Below, in pieces: positions 21,800 through 33,327 of a stretch of DNA of 64,000 nt. Source of the DNA: Macrosoma leucophasiata (lineage: Eukaryota > Arthropoda > Insecta > Lepidoptera > Hedylidae); contig JAWQUS010000016.1 of NCBI GenBank assembly GCA_036365455.1, positions 15,213,001-15,277,000 on the forward strand, given 5' to 3'. Below the pieces are notes generated by a model. That model had not been told where the DNA came from, did not search any database, and saw only the letters and a list, made by a program, of their open reading frames with translations. The first letter of the stretch is position 1. Every line of letters begins with the position of its first letter. Made by a program: the position numbers and the translations under genes.

Positions 21800-21910
21800 A
21801 GTACCAGTGTAGAGGTAGACTCAAGGGCGTAGGCATCGCATTACCTAATCTATCTGCCACAAAATGCTAGTGTTCAGCGCTATAGTATTCCGGTTAGATG
21901 GTATTGTATG
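21800..21910 (+). mobile_element. SINE-B 5' fragment, diverged
   Basis: Contains GGGCGTAGGCATCGCATTAC, GCTAGTGTTCAGCGCTAT and TCCGGTTAGATGGTA in family order; the 3' half is missing. Confidence 0.7.
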
Positions 21911-23312
21911 CTCAGTTGTTACACATCGAATATCCATCGATGTTTTTCCATTTAATGGATCGACGAGACGAGCGTACTACGAATAATTTAAGCACGTACG
22001 TCCGGTTAGGTATTTGGAAGCCCGATGTTTGGTTTCTCACGATTCTCAAAACTTGATTTCAGCGGTTTAATGGTGCTAATGCATTCGGACAGCCATGTGT
22101 AGGTAATTGATGGCCCAATACTTTTTATATTGGGGCAAGCAAACGCAACAAAACGTTTAGGTGTGACCTCAATGGTTTTAGATTTTTCGTGGATCTGTAT
22201 TTTATCCCTAACGGTTGGTTTTACCATTGATGCTAAGTGAATACTTCAGCTTACATTTACACTAAAGGTCTCAAAACTCATTTGGCTCTGACACTTCTGA
22301 GGCAAAAATCAACACCGAGGAGTGAGAAAATTTTGAGGTGCAGTATTTCGGAAGATTTAGAGGAAGAATGGTAAATTTTCGCCTATTTTTGGGATACTGG
22401 ACACCTTAAGGAAACAAGCCACATTTTTTTTTGAAGTAGGTGCTGAACCCAACAAACCGCCAGTTTCAAGGTACAATAAGGTAGGTACGTTTAATTTTTC
22501 TCTGGTTACACTTGTTGAAGTAACGCTACTTATTTTAACGCGGTTTGGCTGTGACCACGAAAGCCGAAAAGGAACCGAACTTGGCTTGTCATTGTCTAGA
22601 GAGAGAGAGAGAGAGAGAACGAACAAGTCGAATCCTATACTCGGCCTGCCCTCTTTCCGCGAGCGCTACGCACTATAGCAAAAGTGTCGTGAGGATTTTT
22701 CGTGACGATCGCCTAGTCCCCTTAGCCAGCGTACCGCGCGATAAGGAATTTCCAATTCGTTCAAAAAGATTATTATTAATATAGAATTATACGCGTGGTA
22801 AATCCGTAAAAACTGTTTTACTTCAACAAGCTATGAATAATGTGCATCGTCCTTTAATTCTAAACATATGTTATGCTCGTAAATACTACACACATGAGAA
22901 GGTTTTTAGTATGCATTCGAAGAACGCCTTTGTTAAAAAGCTTAAGATTGAGGATGCTGCTATAGTAGAATGGAATGTTAAATCAAGCCAGGTACCTATT
23001 TATTGAACAAATATTTTCTATGAGCCGTCGTGTCTTCTTCTCAGTACTACTTATACTACTTATTTTATTCAGTTTTTAGTATTTTTTTTAAGTTACTGCG
23101 GTAACAGAAATAGTAACATCATCTGTGAACTCAAGACAAACACCTGTTTACATATTTTTTTTTATCTTGTTTGACATGTATATCAATTGTTATATATTAT
23201 TATATGTTAATATATTATTATATTATGATAAGATTTTTTAATGTCCCCAAAGTAGTAAGTAGTCAATATGTAGTATTATTACATATTCTCTGATTAGTAC
23301 TGTGGTGCAACC
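21911..23312. other. Intron sequence with a GA microsatellite
   Basis: 22598-22618 is a perfect GA run. 22000-22230 and 22357-22784 hold open frames of 70-90 codons without recognisable domains. Otherwise nothing identified. Confidence 0.4.
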
Positions 23313-23467
23313 GAACCTGGGTTGCACCACGATATTTGTTAAAGTTAAAGTTATTGTTACATTTCATATCCTTCTCTAACTTAAAGAGATCTGTTAAAGT
23401 TAAAGAAGGATGTGAAATGTTACAATAACTTTAACTTTAACAAATGTCGTGGTGCAACCCACGCTTA
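23313..23467. mobile_element. Foldback MITE, second copy of the 18347 family
   Basis: About 155 bp with arms CCTGGGTTGCACCACGAT, TTGTTAAAGTTAAAGTTATT and their inverse, ending GTGGTGCAACCCACG. It lies about 135 bp from the exon at 23603-23709. Confidence 0.88.
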
Positions 23468-23602
23468 GTGTTGCAATTATCTGTTCTTTGAAGGTTTTTT
23501 ATGTTACAGTTTCAGTACCCTAAAAATAGAAATAACTTGAAATAAGTAGGCAGGAACCTATGATAAAAACATTTTAATCAAATAATTGGCTCCTGTACAA
23601 AC

Positions 23603-23709
23603 CTGGTGGATCCGGCGGTAACTTGGGTGTGGGATGCGGCGGCGCTCGGTACGTCCCACACGTGGGCTTGTCTGCGTTGGACGTCACACGAGCCACCGCA
23701 CCATCGCTC
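23603..23709 (-). CDS. Dscam-family juxtamembrane cytoplasmic exon
   Basis: 107 bp, acceptor TTTATTTAG and donor GTTTGTAC. It begins with one base that completes the Arg codon left by the transmembrane exon, and reads SDGAVARVTSNADKPTCGTY then RAPPHPTPKLPPDPP, ending one base into the Asp codon of the next exon. Pro-rich, probably disordered, with a PxxP-type run that could bind SH3 domains (an inference; Dscam tails are known to bind SH3 adaptors such as Dock). Phase is consistent on both sides. Confidence 0.85.
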
Positions 23710-24872
23710 CTAAATAAAAAAAAATATTACAATACATTTTTAAGGCCGAAATAGATGTTGTTGTAAGTCATGAAACAAGTCATAATCTTTAGTTTTCAAT
23801 TCAAAGTAAAGCAGTTGTATTAACGATTTTGAACATTTATCGCTTATATACGTCTATTTTAATAATCACGTCCAATCCTGATGGAAGCAACCTCGTGTCT
23901 GTGTACCTTATATAAAACCGAGTACGAAACCATAAAGTGCTTTTGTTTATAGATTACAGAAAAAGTCTGTTCTCAATTTTACCTCGCTGACTTTGTAAGC
24001 CGACACTAATGAGAAAATTTAATACGAGTATTACCTAAAGATAAGTTACCGAATAATTTTATTTTCTTATGATTAGGATGATGTTTCAAGATATAAGTCG
24101 ACTAAATAATATATCAAGTAGGTATCTACTCATGTATTAATACCAAAGAATTATTTTTAAGTAAAATTTATTTCGTAGATTCTATTGCAATGAAAACAGC
24201 AACACGCGTAGGTGTATTTATCGGCATGAAGGCTCTCCAGCCAGGATATTTAGGTAGTGTTGTGGGCGCGTCTTTCCATAAGCCGATATGTTACTCGTGT
24301 TTGTGGGCATCTGTAGGTGGGTACTCGAGCGGATGATGAAATAAAGCACAGGTTGGCAGAAGAAAGTCGTATATTGCCAAAGATCCGCCCATTCGATTAC
24401 TTCCGGCAGGGAAGAACGGGCAAGAAACCCTTCGGACCGGGAAACCACATTTACCAGGATACGATACTACTACTATCACTAGTCTTCTGCACATTTGATT
24501 CAGAACTACCCGCGTTATATCATTTTAATATCACTGACGTTCACTGTTCTAACTGGCAGCATAACTGCCGTATAATAATTCGATTGAACTGTGTGACTGT
24601 GACTGAATTATCGTTACTCTATGACTGACCGTCATGAACTATTTGCTAGCCTTTATAAACCCGATATCGGGAAGTCACTATCCCCTCTAAGAAGGTAACA
24701 AATCCAAGTACCTAAGCCGACCGTGGCGCCACCTAGAATTCTCTATTAAACAATCTACCCCAGTCATAATTAGGTTACGTCTCCGACAAACTAGATGGCG
24801 CTTGTAGTCACATTTAGGTTCCACTCCGACATATTTTTATCTGATGAACGTGTCCAGAATACATCATATTTT
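23710..24872. other. Intron sequence, nothing recognised
   Basis: Part of the 5.7-kb intron after the transmembrane exon. A 103-codon plus-strand frame at 24317-24628 overlaps two minus-strand frames and has no known motif. Confidence 0.4.
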
Positions 24873-25103
24873 GTAAGCTGCAGTCATTACTTAACATCCA
24901 TGTGAACTGCATACTTGCTTACCACCTTCCTTAAATAAAGAAGCCTTCGTAGTTTGGTGATGTGCCCGGAGATGTCAATAGGCTCGCCATCTATTAGAAG
25001 AGACAAACGTGACTGGTAAATCGTAGGTATTTGCATTAATATGCTTGATTGCATTCATTTACCTCTGCCAATCCCTTCGGGAAATACAGGCTAGAAATTT
25101 AAG
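24873..25103 (+). mobile_element. SINE-B tail followed by SINE-A fragment
   Basis: 24873-24940 is the SINE-B 3' end (TAAGCTGCAGTCATTACTTA, then TTAAATAAAG). 24948-25103 is a SINE-A 3' half with TTTGGTGATGTGCCCGGAGA, CATTTACCTCTGCCAATCCC. The same order of the two families, but reversed, occurs at 18599-19037. Confidence 0.75.
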
Positions 25104-25659
25104 TTCACGTCCAAATTCGAGTGACGGATTTATATATTTATATATAATAAGTGTACCATATTTAAACTCAATAGTTTCAAATTGACTGGCAAACGAACAG
25201 ACAGACACACGAGTGACCCTATATGAGCTCCATTTTGTTCTTTAGAAGTCTAAAACAAAATCAACTCATTACAGCTAGGTTAATACTAGGCTAGCTTTTA
25301 TCTTATTATTCATACAACAATAAAATTCTGTTAGAGTGTAATGATAATAATATAAAAACTGCCTTAGTTGGTTCACATTAAATGTGTTATTTTATGTACC
25401 TAATTATTCGCAGTATCTCGCACTGCTTGTTATTTTTGGAGGAGGCCATGACATAATTTTGGACATTTTAAAAGAAGACTAAGTAAAAATTATTGTGAAT
25501 ATTCATGTCCATCATTTCAAATTTAGTGCCCGTGTCGACTTCTTAGACTGTATTTTAAAAAAAAATTCGCTTTATCATAACCGTTCTGTTGTATGTATGC
25601 GAAAGGTTCGCAAATGTTCGTATACCGATGCCTTAGAATGTATATAGATCCTTGGAATA
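25104..25659. other. Intron sequence with a CAGACAGAC-type repeat
   Basis: 25190-25250 has GGCAAACGAACAGACAGACA then ACGAGTGACCCTATATGAGC, a common dispersed-repeat text. Nothing else recognised. Confidence 0.45.
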
Positions 25660-25887
25660 TTCTGGCCTGAAATGTTCACCAATGAGGAACTACGAGCTCT
25701 CTGTCACAAAACCTCGATCGTATCACACATAAAACGCCGCAAGTGGATATGGATTGGTCACACGTTTAGAAAAGCTCCTGATCGCATACCTAGTGCTTCA
25801 CCTGGAAGCGTTTGGTGGCGGAAGAATAGAATCGGTCTGAGTAGAAGCTCACATCTCAATATAGATCGCGATTACCAAGTACTGTGA
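25660..25887 (+). pseudogene. LINE C-terminal remnant, second copy
   Basis: Reads WPEMFTNEELRALCHKTSIV, then SHIKRRKWIWIGHTFRKAPD. It belongs to the same conserved C-terminal segment as the remnant at 7395-7812 (WPEKISNENLW, IKRR, WNWIGHTLRR). It diverges after RIPSASPG, and no RT domain is nearby. It sits in antisense orientation inside the Dscam-family intron. Confidence 0.8.
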
Positions 25888-28350
25888 ACACTGTGAACAT
25901 TCTCTACTTCACCGGGAGAAAACAGATCTAGATGTCAAGTAAGACGTGTACCTCATGATGAAATTTTTGCATGTATGCATGTATGCAATGCAAGGAATTT
26001 CGATGTCAATAGACGTCAACATAGAAATTTCTACAGGAATAGAAATTACGTGCGTAAAAAAACGTCGCGAAAAGGCTAGTTTTAAACATTTCCATATTAC
26101 TGCTCTTCCGAAAATGTGAAAGTACTCAAACGTCACTCAATTTTAAACAACCCTCAAATGTGCGCTATCACTATCGTTTGAACGTGTTTTATAAAGACAG
26201 AAGACTTTTAAGTCCCACTTAGATTTAAGTGACGATTGAGTATTTGGCCGTAAAATACATAAATAAATAATCTGATTATAAAATGATCTATTTTCTTCAG
26301 GTTGAGTAGAGTGTTGACTTATCCAATTTTCTATATTCTATCTATGCATTGTCAAATTATAGCGACTGTCCCTTTTCTTTTGGATAACGCATGAATTACA
26401 AAAAAAACAAGGCTTCTTATTTGTTTATAGATTCCCTTAGGCTAAATGTTCGTTTAAAAAAGGGCATAACAATCTCAGCAAATATAAGTTTAAGTTTACA
26501 TAAACATTTTGTCGAAAATTCTCCCCGCTTCTAAAAACATACCGTGTTTTTTAAACCACATGATAAATGATAAATTATGAGAGATAGTACCTGTAACGAG
26601 CCCTTGTATACCAAAATATAAACCTTCTAGAATACACACAAAACATGACTAATCCAAGCTATTTGATGTTGTTGTTAGAGCCTGCAATGTTTCACCGATG
26701 TCTAATTGTGAACTTGGGAAAACTAATTTGTTTACATACAGTGATAAAACAAATTTGTGAGCCAAATAAAACAAGAAAGTTGTTTGAATATCTTGAAATG
26801 AATAAAACATTTGTATCTAATAATATTATGCGCCCTACATAACATCTTTGAATTTTAAGTGAATGAATCTCATAATATAATTTCATTGTGATGCCATTAG
26901 CTTTTGAATTCTAACTGAAATGTCTCTACTTCTATTTGCAAGGTCCACTTCTATCAATCAAAATTGTACCTACTTTTGTTTTTTCTTAGAGTGTGGATCA
27001 ATGCGATTAGAGGCGATTAGTGAAAGAGAATTTGATCAAAATCAACGATATTAAGGTTCGGTTGCACCAAAATGTTTGTTAAAGTTATGGTTTTAAACAA
27101 ATATAACGCGAAATGCGTTGCACCAACGTTATTTTAACATTTTAAAAGTTACCCAGGGTTGACAGATTCCCTTATAATGTGACATTTTGAGGTTAATTTT
27201 AACATTAACCATTAACTTATTTATGAGTTTTGGCGGGAACCTTGAAAGATGCGTGTGGTGCTCTTATTTTATTTTATTTTCTTGGTGTATTTTTGAGTTA
27301 TATTAAATGAAGTTGGTGGAATTTAGTTTGATATCGACTTATTACAGTGCTCGTGTATAGTGAAATAGAATAACAGTGCGAACACACGTTCTTTCGGGTT
27401 GTCTCCAAAACTTCATTGTAAATGTTCTGGAAAAGTAGCCATCGCTTTACTCGAATTACTGTGACTCTGACTGACTGATAAATTGACTGACTGACTCTGA
27501 CTTTTACGTTCCTTATTACGAATACGAAATATCGTTTTACTTGACACTGGCAATATGCATAACAAGAGATGCCATAAAATTAAAAAAAAACTTATTTATG
27601 ACATAAGGATCACTATCTTGTCCATCTGTATAACTTTAAGCTGTTCGAAAACGCACGTAGTGTCCAGTTGTAATTAATCTACAATCAAATATTTAGTCAG
27701 ATCATTGAATGATCGTCGTATGATTATGTTGATTTTTTAAAAGTTATTTTGGACCTATAGTAACAAAAGTTCAAAGTAAGCAAGAATTATTTAAAATTAT
27801 AAAGTGAATTATTTTCCTATTGGTACCGTCCAATTTCTGAGTCTGTGAGAGATTACAAAAATCATGACTCACACACCCCTGATTCTTTAAAGTCTATCCC
27901 TGACTCTATGACGAGGGAAAAGGGTCAATGAAAATCGCGTTCAATTGTCGATAAAGAGGCCTTATGTCAGCTCCTTGTCATCTGCAGGGGTGATGCTAAC
28001 GATCTCATTTTTATTTTCATAAAAAGTCTACTTCAGCAACGTATTCTTATTGGTTCGAATGAACGATATGTTTAGGATTCGGGACCTCTAAAGAAAAAAG
28101 GAAATTTCGGAAATTTCTAATGACGACTGCTGCTGCCGTCCATTTCTTTTTCTGTCTGTCTGTCAATACCCTTGTTCTTGAGAACGTGAAGAGCTATCCA
28201 GATGAAATAAATAATTATCCAATTCTTTTGTATTTAAGAACATTCCTTCAAAATTATGAAAATATCAAATTACTACGTCAGCCCAATGAAGCCAGATGTC
28301 CTGTGCCTGTTCACTTGGAATCATTCAATTTAGTAAACGGCAATCGATGT
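25888..28350. other. Intron sequence with one MITE fragment
   Basis: About 27057-27160 holds a shortened relative of the foldback MITE (CGGTTGCACCAAAATGTTTG, then GCGTTGCACCAACG). 26645-26886 has overlapping open frames on both strands with no domain. Nothing else identified over 2.4 kb. Confidence 0.4.
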
Positions 28351-28522
28351 CTTTTTTTTGTAATGAATGTGGCAAACAAACATGCAGTTCACATTGATGT
28401 TAAGTGATGACTACAGCCTATAGACACCCACACAAAGACCAGAGGTCAAAATGCAGATGCGTTACTACTTCTCAGGCCTTAGGTGTTACGCCTCTGTGCC
28501 GAAAATTACAGGGCCGTTCATT
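28351..28522 (-). mobile_element. SINE-B 3'-half copy
   Basis: Plus strand shows the T-run, GTGGCAAACAAACATGCAGT, TGTTAAGTGATGACTACAGC and CCGAAAATTACAGGGCCGTT, then ends; the head part is absent. Confidence 0.85.
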
Positions 28523-29397
28523 GAAGTCTTATGATTAGTCTTTTATGGTAAAATTTAAAAGCTCCATCACGAAAGGTTTGAGTACCAATATCAATGTATA
28601 TGGGGACAAGTGTTTTTAAACGGCAAAGTAATGTATATCCGTAAATTAAAAAACAGTTTAATTCTCATGTAGAACAATTTTATGTGCTTTTATTTTATAT
28701 GGAACCCTTGCACTATGCCGGTTTTTTTTAGTAGTCCGACAGGCAGGTGCGAATGTAATGGAAATCACAGTCGATAAAATGGAAATTGTGACGCGTGCGG
28801 CAAAATCCTACAAAGGTGGCGATTATTGGAATTAAATATTTCACGAACATCGGACGATTGCCACCGCCCTGAATTTTTTAATACCTTATATTTTAATAAA
28901 TATATACCCCGAATCCATTGGCTATTATTTTTGAAAGCGCATGGTAATAACGCAGTATGTTGTGCTGTTAGCCGACCAATAGCTATAAAGAGCGTCAACT
29001 TTTAGCCAGGCTGGAATTAATGACGCTTTTATACGTCGTCGTTAACGCTTAAAATTTTTATACTAGAGTAATTTTGTCATAAAATCTGAACACTTTTCTA
29101 TCGAAACTATGTTTAAAAAAAACCGCCTCACAATATTATAAATAATTGGTACATAAATAACTCTTATTAAATCCTTATTTTTATGCCTGTTGCCCAAACT
29201 AAGCAAAATTCAACAATTCGATTTTAGTTCTCACATTCATACACAAACACAAGTCCATAATTAATTTTAATTTACCTAAGCATTGAAGGTAAGAATAACC
29301 TGAACATTACATTTTCTTAAACTGTATAAGAACTCTACAGAACCATAGAAATGTGGAAAATTACTTTTTTCATATTATTCCTCAAGAGGAAACTTAC
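28523..29397. other. Intron sequence, nothing recognised
   Basis: No known repeat or exon. A 77-codon minus-strand frame at 28765-28998 has no domain. Confidence 0.4.
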
Positions 29398-29626
29398 CTT
29401 TTCCGTCTAAGTAAAATAGCCAATATGGTAAGTGCTGCTAATGATAGCGCAGCACACAAAGCCAAGAGCAGCGCTAGTTCCCCAGCTGTAGCAGGAAAGG
29501 GGGCGTCCACTTCTTCAGCAAATCCACCTTCAGCAGGGGTGGTGGTGAATTCGTACACCTCTCTCGTCCACCCTGCTTCATTGGATGCTCTTGCTGCTAC
29601 TCGGTATCTGGAGCCGGGTGTTAGAC
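29398..29626 (-). CDS. Dscam-family exon: end of FN6 and transmembrane helix
   Basis: 229 bp, acceptor TATTCCTAG and a consensus donor GTAAGTT. It reads LTPGSRYRVAARASNEAGW (FN-III F-strand Tyr and the N-x-x-G-W turn), TREVYEFTTTPAEGG (last strand), a short acidic linker, then the hydrophobic run ELALLLALCAALSLAALTIL AILL followed by RRKR, a single-pass helix with a positive inside stop-transfer. Starts two bases into a Gly codon and ends two bases into an Arg codon. It fixes the topology: exons at higher coordinates are extracellular, those at lower coordinates cytoplasmic. Confidence 0.92.
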
Positions 29627-29937
29627 CTAGGAATAATAAAAATTTATTAAAGTCTCATTCGGTCATCTTTGTCAAAATGTTACCAGCCAGACATTTTTCT
29701 ATGAACTCTGGAGATACAGCGACCCGGTTTGCATCAGAACAATTTATAGGGAAAATTTATGAAGAGTTAATATTGCCATGAGCCTCAAGTCAATGTCAGA
29801 TGACCAGACCAAAGGCTTGTATTAAATCTTGCCTGAACGGCATTGCCCGAAATCCATCTCGCATCCGAAGAGACTATTAAGCGTACTGTCAGAGATCATA
29901 TCAATTTATAATACTACTAACTACAAATGAGACTTAC

Positions 29938-30250
29938 CTCCCAATATGACTTCTCCTCCAACGGGCACATCCCTGGCTCCAGAAGACCCAGACCAGGCCC
30001 ATTCTAATTTCAACGCCACCGGCCCACAACCTCCGTCAGACCATAGGCTTGTATCAAATCTTGCGTGCGTTGCATTCGCTCTTATCCATCGTGCATCAGG
30101 AGGAGCTATGGGAGGACCTCCGGAGGTTCGTATAGAAATTTCCGCGCCAGGGGCTCCGCCGGCGGAACCATATGCTCGATACGCTGACCCACAACGTAGT
30201 CCTGTGAGGGTCACGGGTCCTGGACTGGCTGACTGTATTCTCCATTCTCC
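29938..30250 (-). CDS. Dscam-family exon: second half of FN5, first half of FN6
   Basis: 313 bp, acceptor AACTTTTAG and donor GTAAGTC, starting in phase 0. It reads GEWRIQSASPGPVTLTGLRC, GSAYRAYGSAGGAPGAEISI (end of FN5), then GGPPIAPPDARWIRANATHA (start of FN6, with the N-glycosylation sequon NAT) and GPVALKLEWAWSG. FN5 is unusual: the F strand has YRAYGSA in place of the usual Y-x-V-x-V pattern. Phase joins the Ig/FN5 exon and the transmembrane exon exactly. Confidence 0.9.
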
Positions 30251-30841
30251 CTAAAAGTTTATTTGTTATTTATACTGAGTATGTAATGATCGAATCATAC
30301 TTTTAATGCGTAAATGTAAGCACGCATAAGTAACATTTTTAAAAATATATCTGGGTAAAACAGGCATAATAATAATTAATGCCACATACAGATAGGTCAA
30401 CACGCACATAATATGTAGGCGTGCAAAACCATTACCTTACCGTAACACCTATTGAGACCCATTTATTACATAGATGGTGATTCTACTGACATTAACCAAA
30501 TTCGAGATCGCCATTGGGAATATTTTCTAAACCTTAGAGATTTATTCCTTTGAGTCTAAGTAATAAATCTCTGAAACAGTTATTATTCGATAATATTCGT
30601 GAATCACACCGGGGCTCCCATTAAGGCAACTTCAGATCAACTCTTTATTGTACACAAAAAAATTAAGAACATTGGTACGGAAAGGAAAGAGTACAATAAA
30701 TGTGATTTAGTAACAAAACTATTGAACTGAATTAAAAATGAAACAATGGGATTGCCTGTTACATGAGGTACCTAATTTTTGTCCCAAGATTGGATACCTA
30801 AACATGAGCAAAGTCACGGGTAACAGTAAGTTTTGATTAAT
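30251..30841. other. Intron sequence, nothing recognised
   Basis: AT-rich, no exon or repeat family identified. Confidence 0.4.
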
Positions 30842-31035
30842 ACAATCCCTACAAATGTGAAAGTTACTCTCACTGTCTGTCTGTCTATCTGTTACCTTTT
30901 CACGTCCAAACGACTGAACCGATTTTAATGAAAATTGGTACAGAGATGCAGTTGACTTTGAGAAAGAACATAGGCTACTTAGTTATTTATAAAACGACAT
31001 CCGCGCGGGTGAAGCCGCGGGCAACAGCTAGTAGC
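30842..31035 (+). repeat. Dispersed repeat with GAAGCCGCGGGCAACAGCTAG end
   Basis: Contains CTGTTACCTTTTCACGTCCA, AACGACTGAACCGATTTTAA and ends CGGGTGAAGCCGCGGGCAAC followed by AGCTAG. A truncated relative is at 62400-62535. This is a very common moth and butterfly dispersed repeat. Confidence 0.8.
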
Positions 31036-31932
31036 AAATATATCCTATCTTATCGGCAGTGTTTTGGAATTTAGAAATTGTTTGAACGTAGAATACTGAA
31101 ATAGCTTATCTAAGTCATATATTATTTTGCACAGATATAATCGCTGGTTTGATCGGGTCCATAAATTACAGAGCGTTCAAATTTTTGCTTAATTTTAAAA
31201 ATATGTGTATGATAATATAATTTGTATGATAAATCATGAAAAGGTATATTCCTATATCGGACGAAATTCGTAATTTCCATTAATATTTTGAATTGCCTCC
31301 GAACTAGAGATAATAATATTACCTATGTAGAAAGTTATCGCGAACTTTGTCCAAGTCAAGTTATCTTTAAATATAAATGATCTCTATAAATGTTATTTTT
31401 TTTAAATAAATAAAAAATAATTCACCCATCCGTGATGATTGTGAATAATTTTAAATAATTTATTTAGGTAATTACGGAAAAATGGCACTTAAAGTTCTTA
31501 CTTGTTTAAGTTTTCAACATGTCCAGATTATTTAGAATTTGTTTGAAGGAAGATGAAAATGAATCATGTCAGCATAACCTTTTTTGTTGCAGTAACGAAA
31601 AGACCATGTTGTTTTTAAGTGAATATGTGTGATTTGTGTAATTGAAATAATTATCAAGAAAAATGTGATATCTACTCGATTCTTGAATTAATAATTATGA
31701 GAAACAAATAGCAACTAATTATGATTGAAAAAATACTCGAAACATATAAAATGTTTAAATCTAAACCTATAACTCACTAGTTACATTATATTATAGAAAG
31801 TATAGACTATGTATTGTTTTTCTGTATATTCGATTAGTAGTGATAGATAACCTGAGAAGCGACTAAACCATTTTTTTTCCCCGAGTGATATAATAAAATA
31901 CCATCAAGTAACACGGGTCACAACTTCTTATG
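31036..31932. other. Intron sequence, nothing recognised
   Basis: AT-rich, no open frame or repeat of note. Confidence 0.4.
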
Positions 31933-32219
31933 CCATAGAGCAACACCGGAGGGGAGTAGCCATATGCACGCTTTCCCTCTGTCAAAGTACAAGCCCAAAT
32001 GGTCCTATACCTAGGTCCTACGCCTAGATGTTTAAATGTATGCGTGAAATTGTTTTCGTATTTTATTAAAGTCAAGGAGTTTCGTAGTTATAGACGATTT
32101 TTGAAGTGTGCGTGTGTGTCGCACGCATTTCCTCCCGCAAAAAATTACAGACTGTTTTGTATCGGTAATACATGCTATAGCTACTCCCCTCCGGTCCGCC
32201 GCGGACCGCCTTGCTATAT
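31933..32219. mobile_element. MITE, second copy of the 3672-3948 family
   Basis: About 287 bp. Left end CATAGAGCAACACCGGAGGG GAGTAGCC; right end GCTACTCCCCTCCGGTCCGC then CTTGCTATATG. Interior AAAGTCAAGGAGTTTCGTAG and GTGCGTGTGTGTCGC match the first copy. This copy lacks the flanking 87-bp direct repeats. Confidence 0.85.
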
Positions 32220-32273
32220 GTCTTATGTGATTAAAATCTGAGAGATATTACTAAATTATAATGAAATAATTAC

Positions 32274-32503
32274 CTCTGGTGCAGCTAATCTCCAGTGTAA
32301 CGTATATGCTTTAGGCAAAGCATGTCCAGGAGCCCTGGGTGCCTGTCGCAGATCGAGTTCCAATTCCCTCGCCCTGGCTTCCAAGAGTGCGAGTGCGGGC
32401 GGTGCCGGTGGTCGAAGAACGAATACTCGCCACGTTACAGAGTCTGAGCCGTGAGGGTTTTCTGCTACACATGTGTAATTGTCTGCGTGAGACAACTCTA
32501 GTC
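32274..32503 (-). CDS. Dscam-family exon: end of Ig10 and start of FN5
   Basis: 230 bp, acceptor TTTTGTACAG and donor GTAATTAT. It reads LELSHADNYTCVAENPHGSD, the F-G hairpin of an I-set Ig domain (the second Ig Cys lies in D-x-Y-x-C, overlapping an NYT sequon), then SVTWRVFVLRPPAPPALALL and KAYTLHWRLAAPE. The FN5 part is Ala/Pro/Leu-rich and poorly conserved compared with the other FN domains. Starts two bases into a Gly codon, ends in phase 0. Confidence 0.9.
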
Positions 32504-32571
32504 CTGTACAAAAAATATATTCACAATCAAACAATTTATGGACCCGTAATATAACTATCACAGAGACATAA

Positions 32572-32705
32572 CAACTGAGGTCTTAAGGGTGACAACGCAT
32601 CTGCATGTTGATCTCTGATCTTTGTGTTAGTCTCTATAGGCTGCAGTCATCACTTAACATAAATGTGAATTGCATGCTAGTTTGCCACCTTCATTACATA
32701 CACAA
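32572..32705 (+). mobile_element. SINE-B 3' fragment
   Basis: GACAACGCATCTGCATGTTG, TAGGCTGCAGTCATCACTTA and CATTACATACACAAAAA in family order, about 70 bp upstream (in gene sense) of the Ig10/FN5 exon. Confidence 0.85.
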
Positions 32706-33150
32706 AAATCGCGTATAAGTCTAAGATATAATTATATATATAGCGTATAAGATGTTTATATTTTGTATATTTTGTAAACGTTTTAAATGTCATTGTCTCA
32801 CACAAAATCTAAATCACTTGATGAATTTTTATCTTAATCTTAAAAATATTTTTACAGATCACGTTTTTTTTTTAATTTAAGGTTAAAATTATATAGCTAA
32901 CTACTTCTTTTCTTAATCAGTTTTGTTTAAATTATGCAGACAATGCCAATGACTTAATATCGTTTAAAATGGCTAAAACAAAGATCTCAAATGTGCATGA
33001 ATGGCACACAAATTACATAATGTACCTATAGTTTAAAAATGCATACAATTTTTTTGAGAAGTTTGAATTTAATTTGTAAAACAATGATGGTAAGTATACT
33101 AAGATTAATGAAACATAATGGTTCTACAGATTAATGATTAAAGAACCAAC
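32706..33150. other. Intron sequence, nothing recognised
   Basis: Very AT-rich; no repeat or exon seen. Confidence 0.4.
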
Positions 33151-33327
33151 CTCTTATCAGTAAGGCATCTCCATCCAAATGAAACGGAGGTCGTGGGTGA
33201 AGAGGATTACCAGCTCGAAGCCATCTCTTGGCTGGCGGTGGAACTCCTCCGACCACGCATCGCAATGTGAGGGCACCACCAGCCGCTCCCACCGCTACAC
33301 CCCCGAATGATGATATTCGAGCTGGTG
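33151..33327 (-). CDS. Dscam-family exon: first half of Ig10
   Basis: 177 bp, acceptor TTTACTGTAG and donor GTTGGTTC (weak but phase-consistent). It reads APARISSFGGVAVGAAGGAL, TLRCVVGGVPPPAKRWLRAG, then PPFHLDGDALLIRG. The first Ig Cys (TLRC) and the core Trp (KRWLRAG) are present; the partner Cys is in the next exon. An Ig domain between FN4 and FN5 is the hallmark of Dscam architecture. Confidence 0.92.

Noticed and set aside
29353..30254. Plus-strand open frames of 142 and 102 codons
   Set aside because: They are antisense shadows of the Dscam-family FN5/FN6/transmembrane exons, which have splice sites, consistent phase and recognisable domains on the minus strand.
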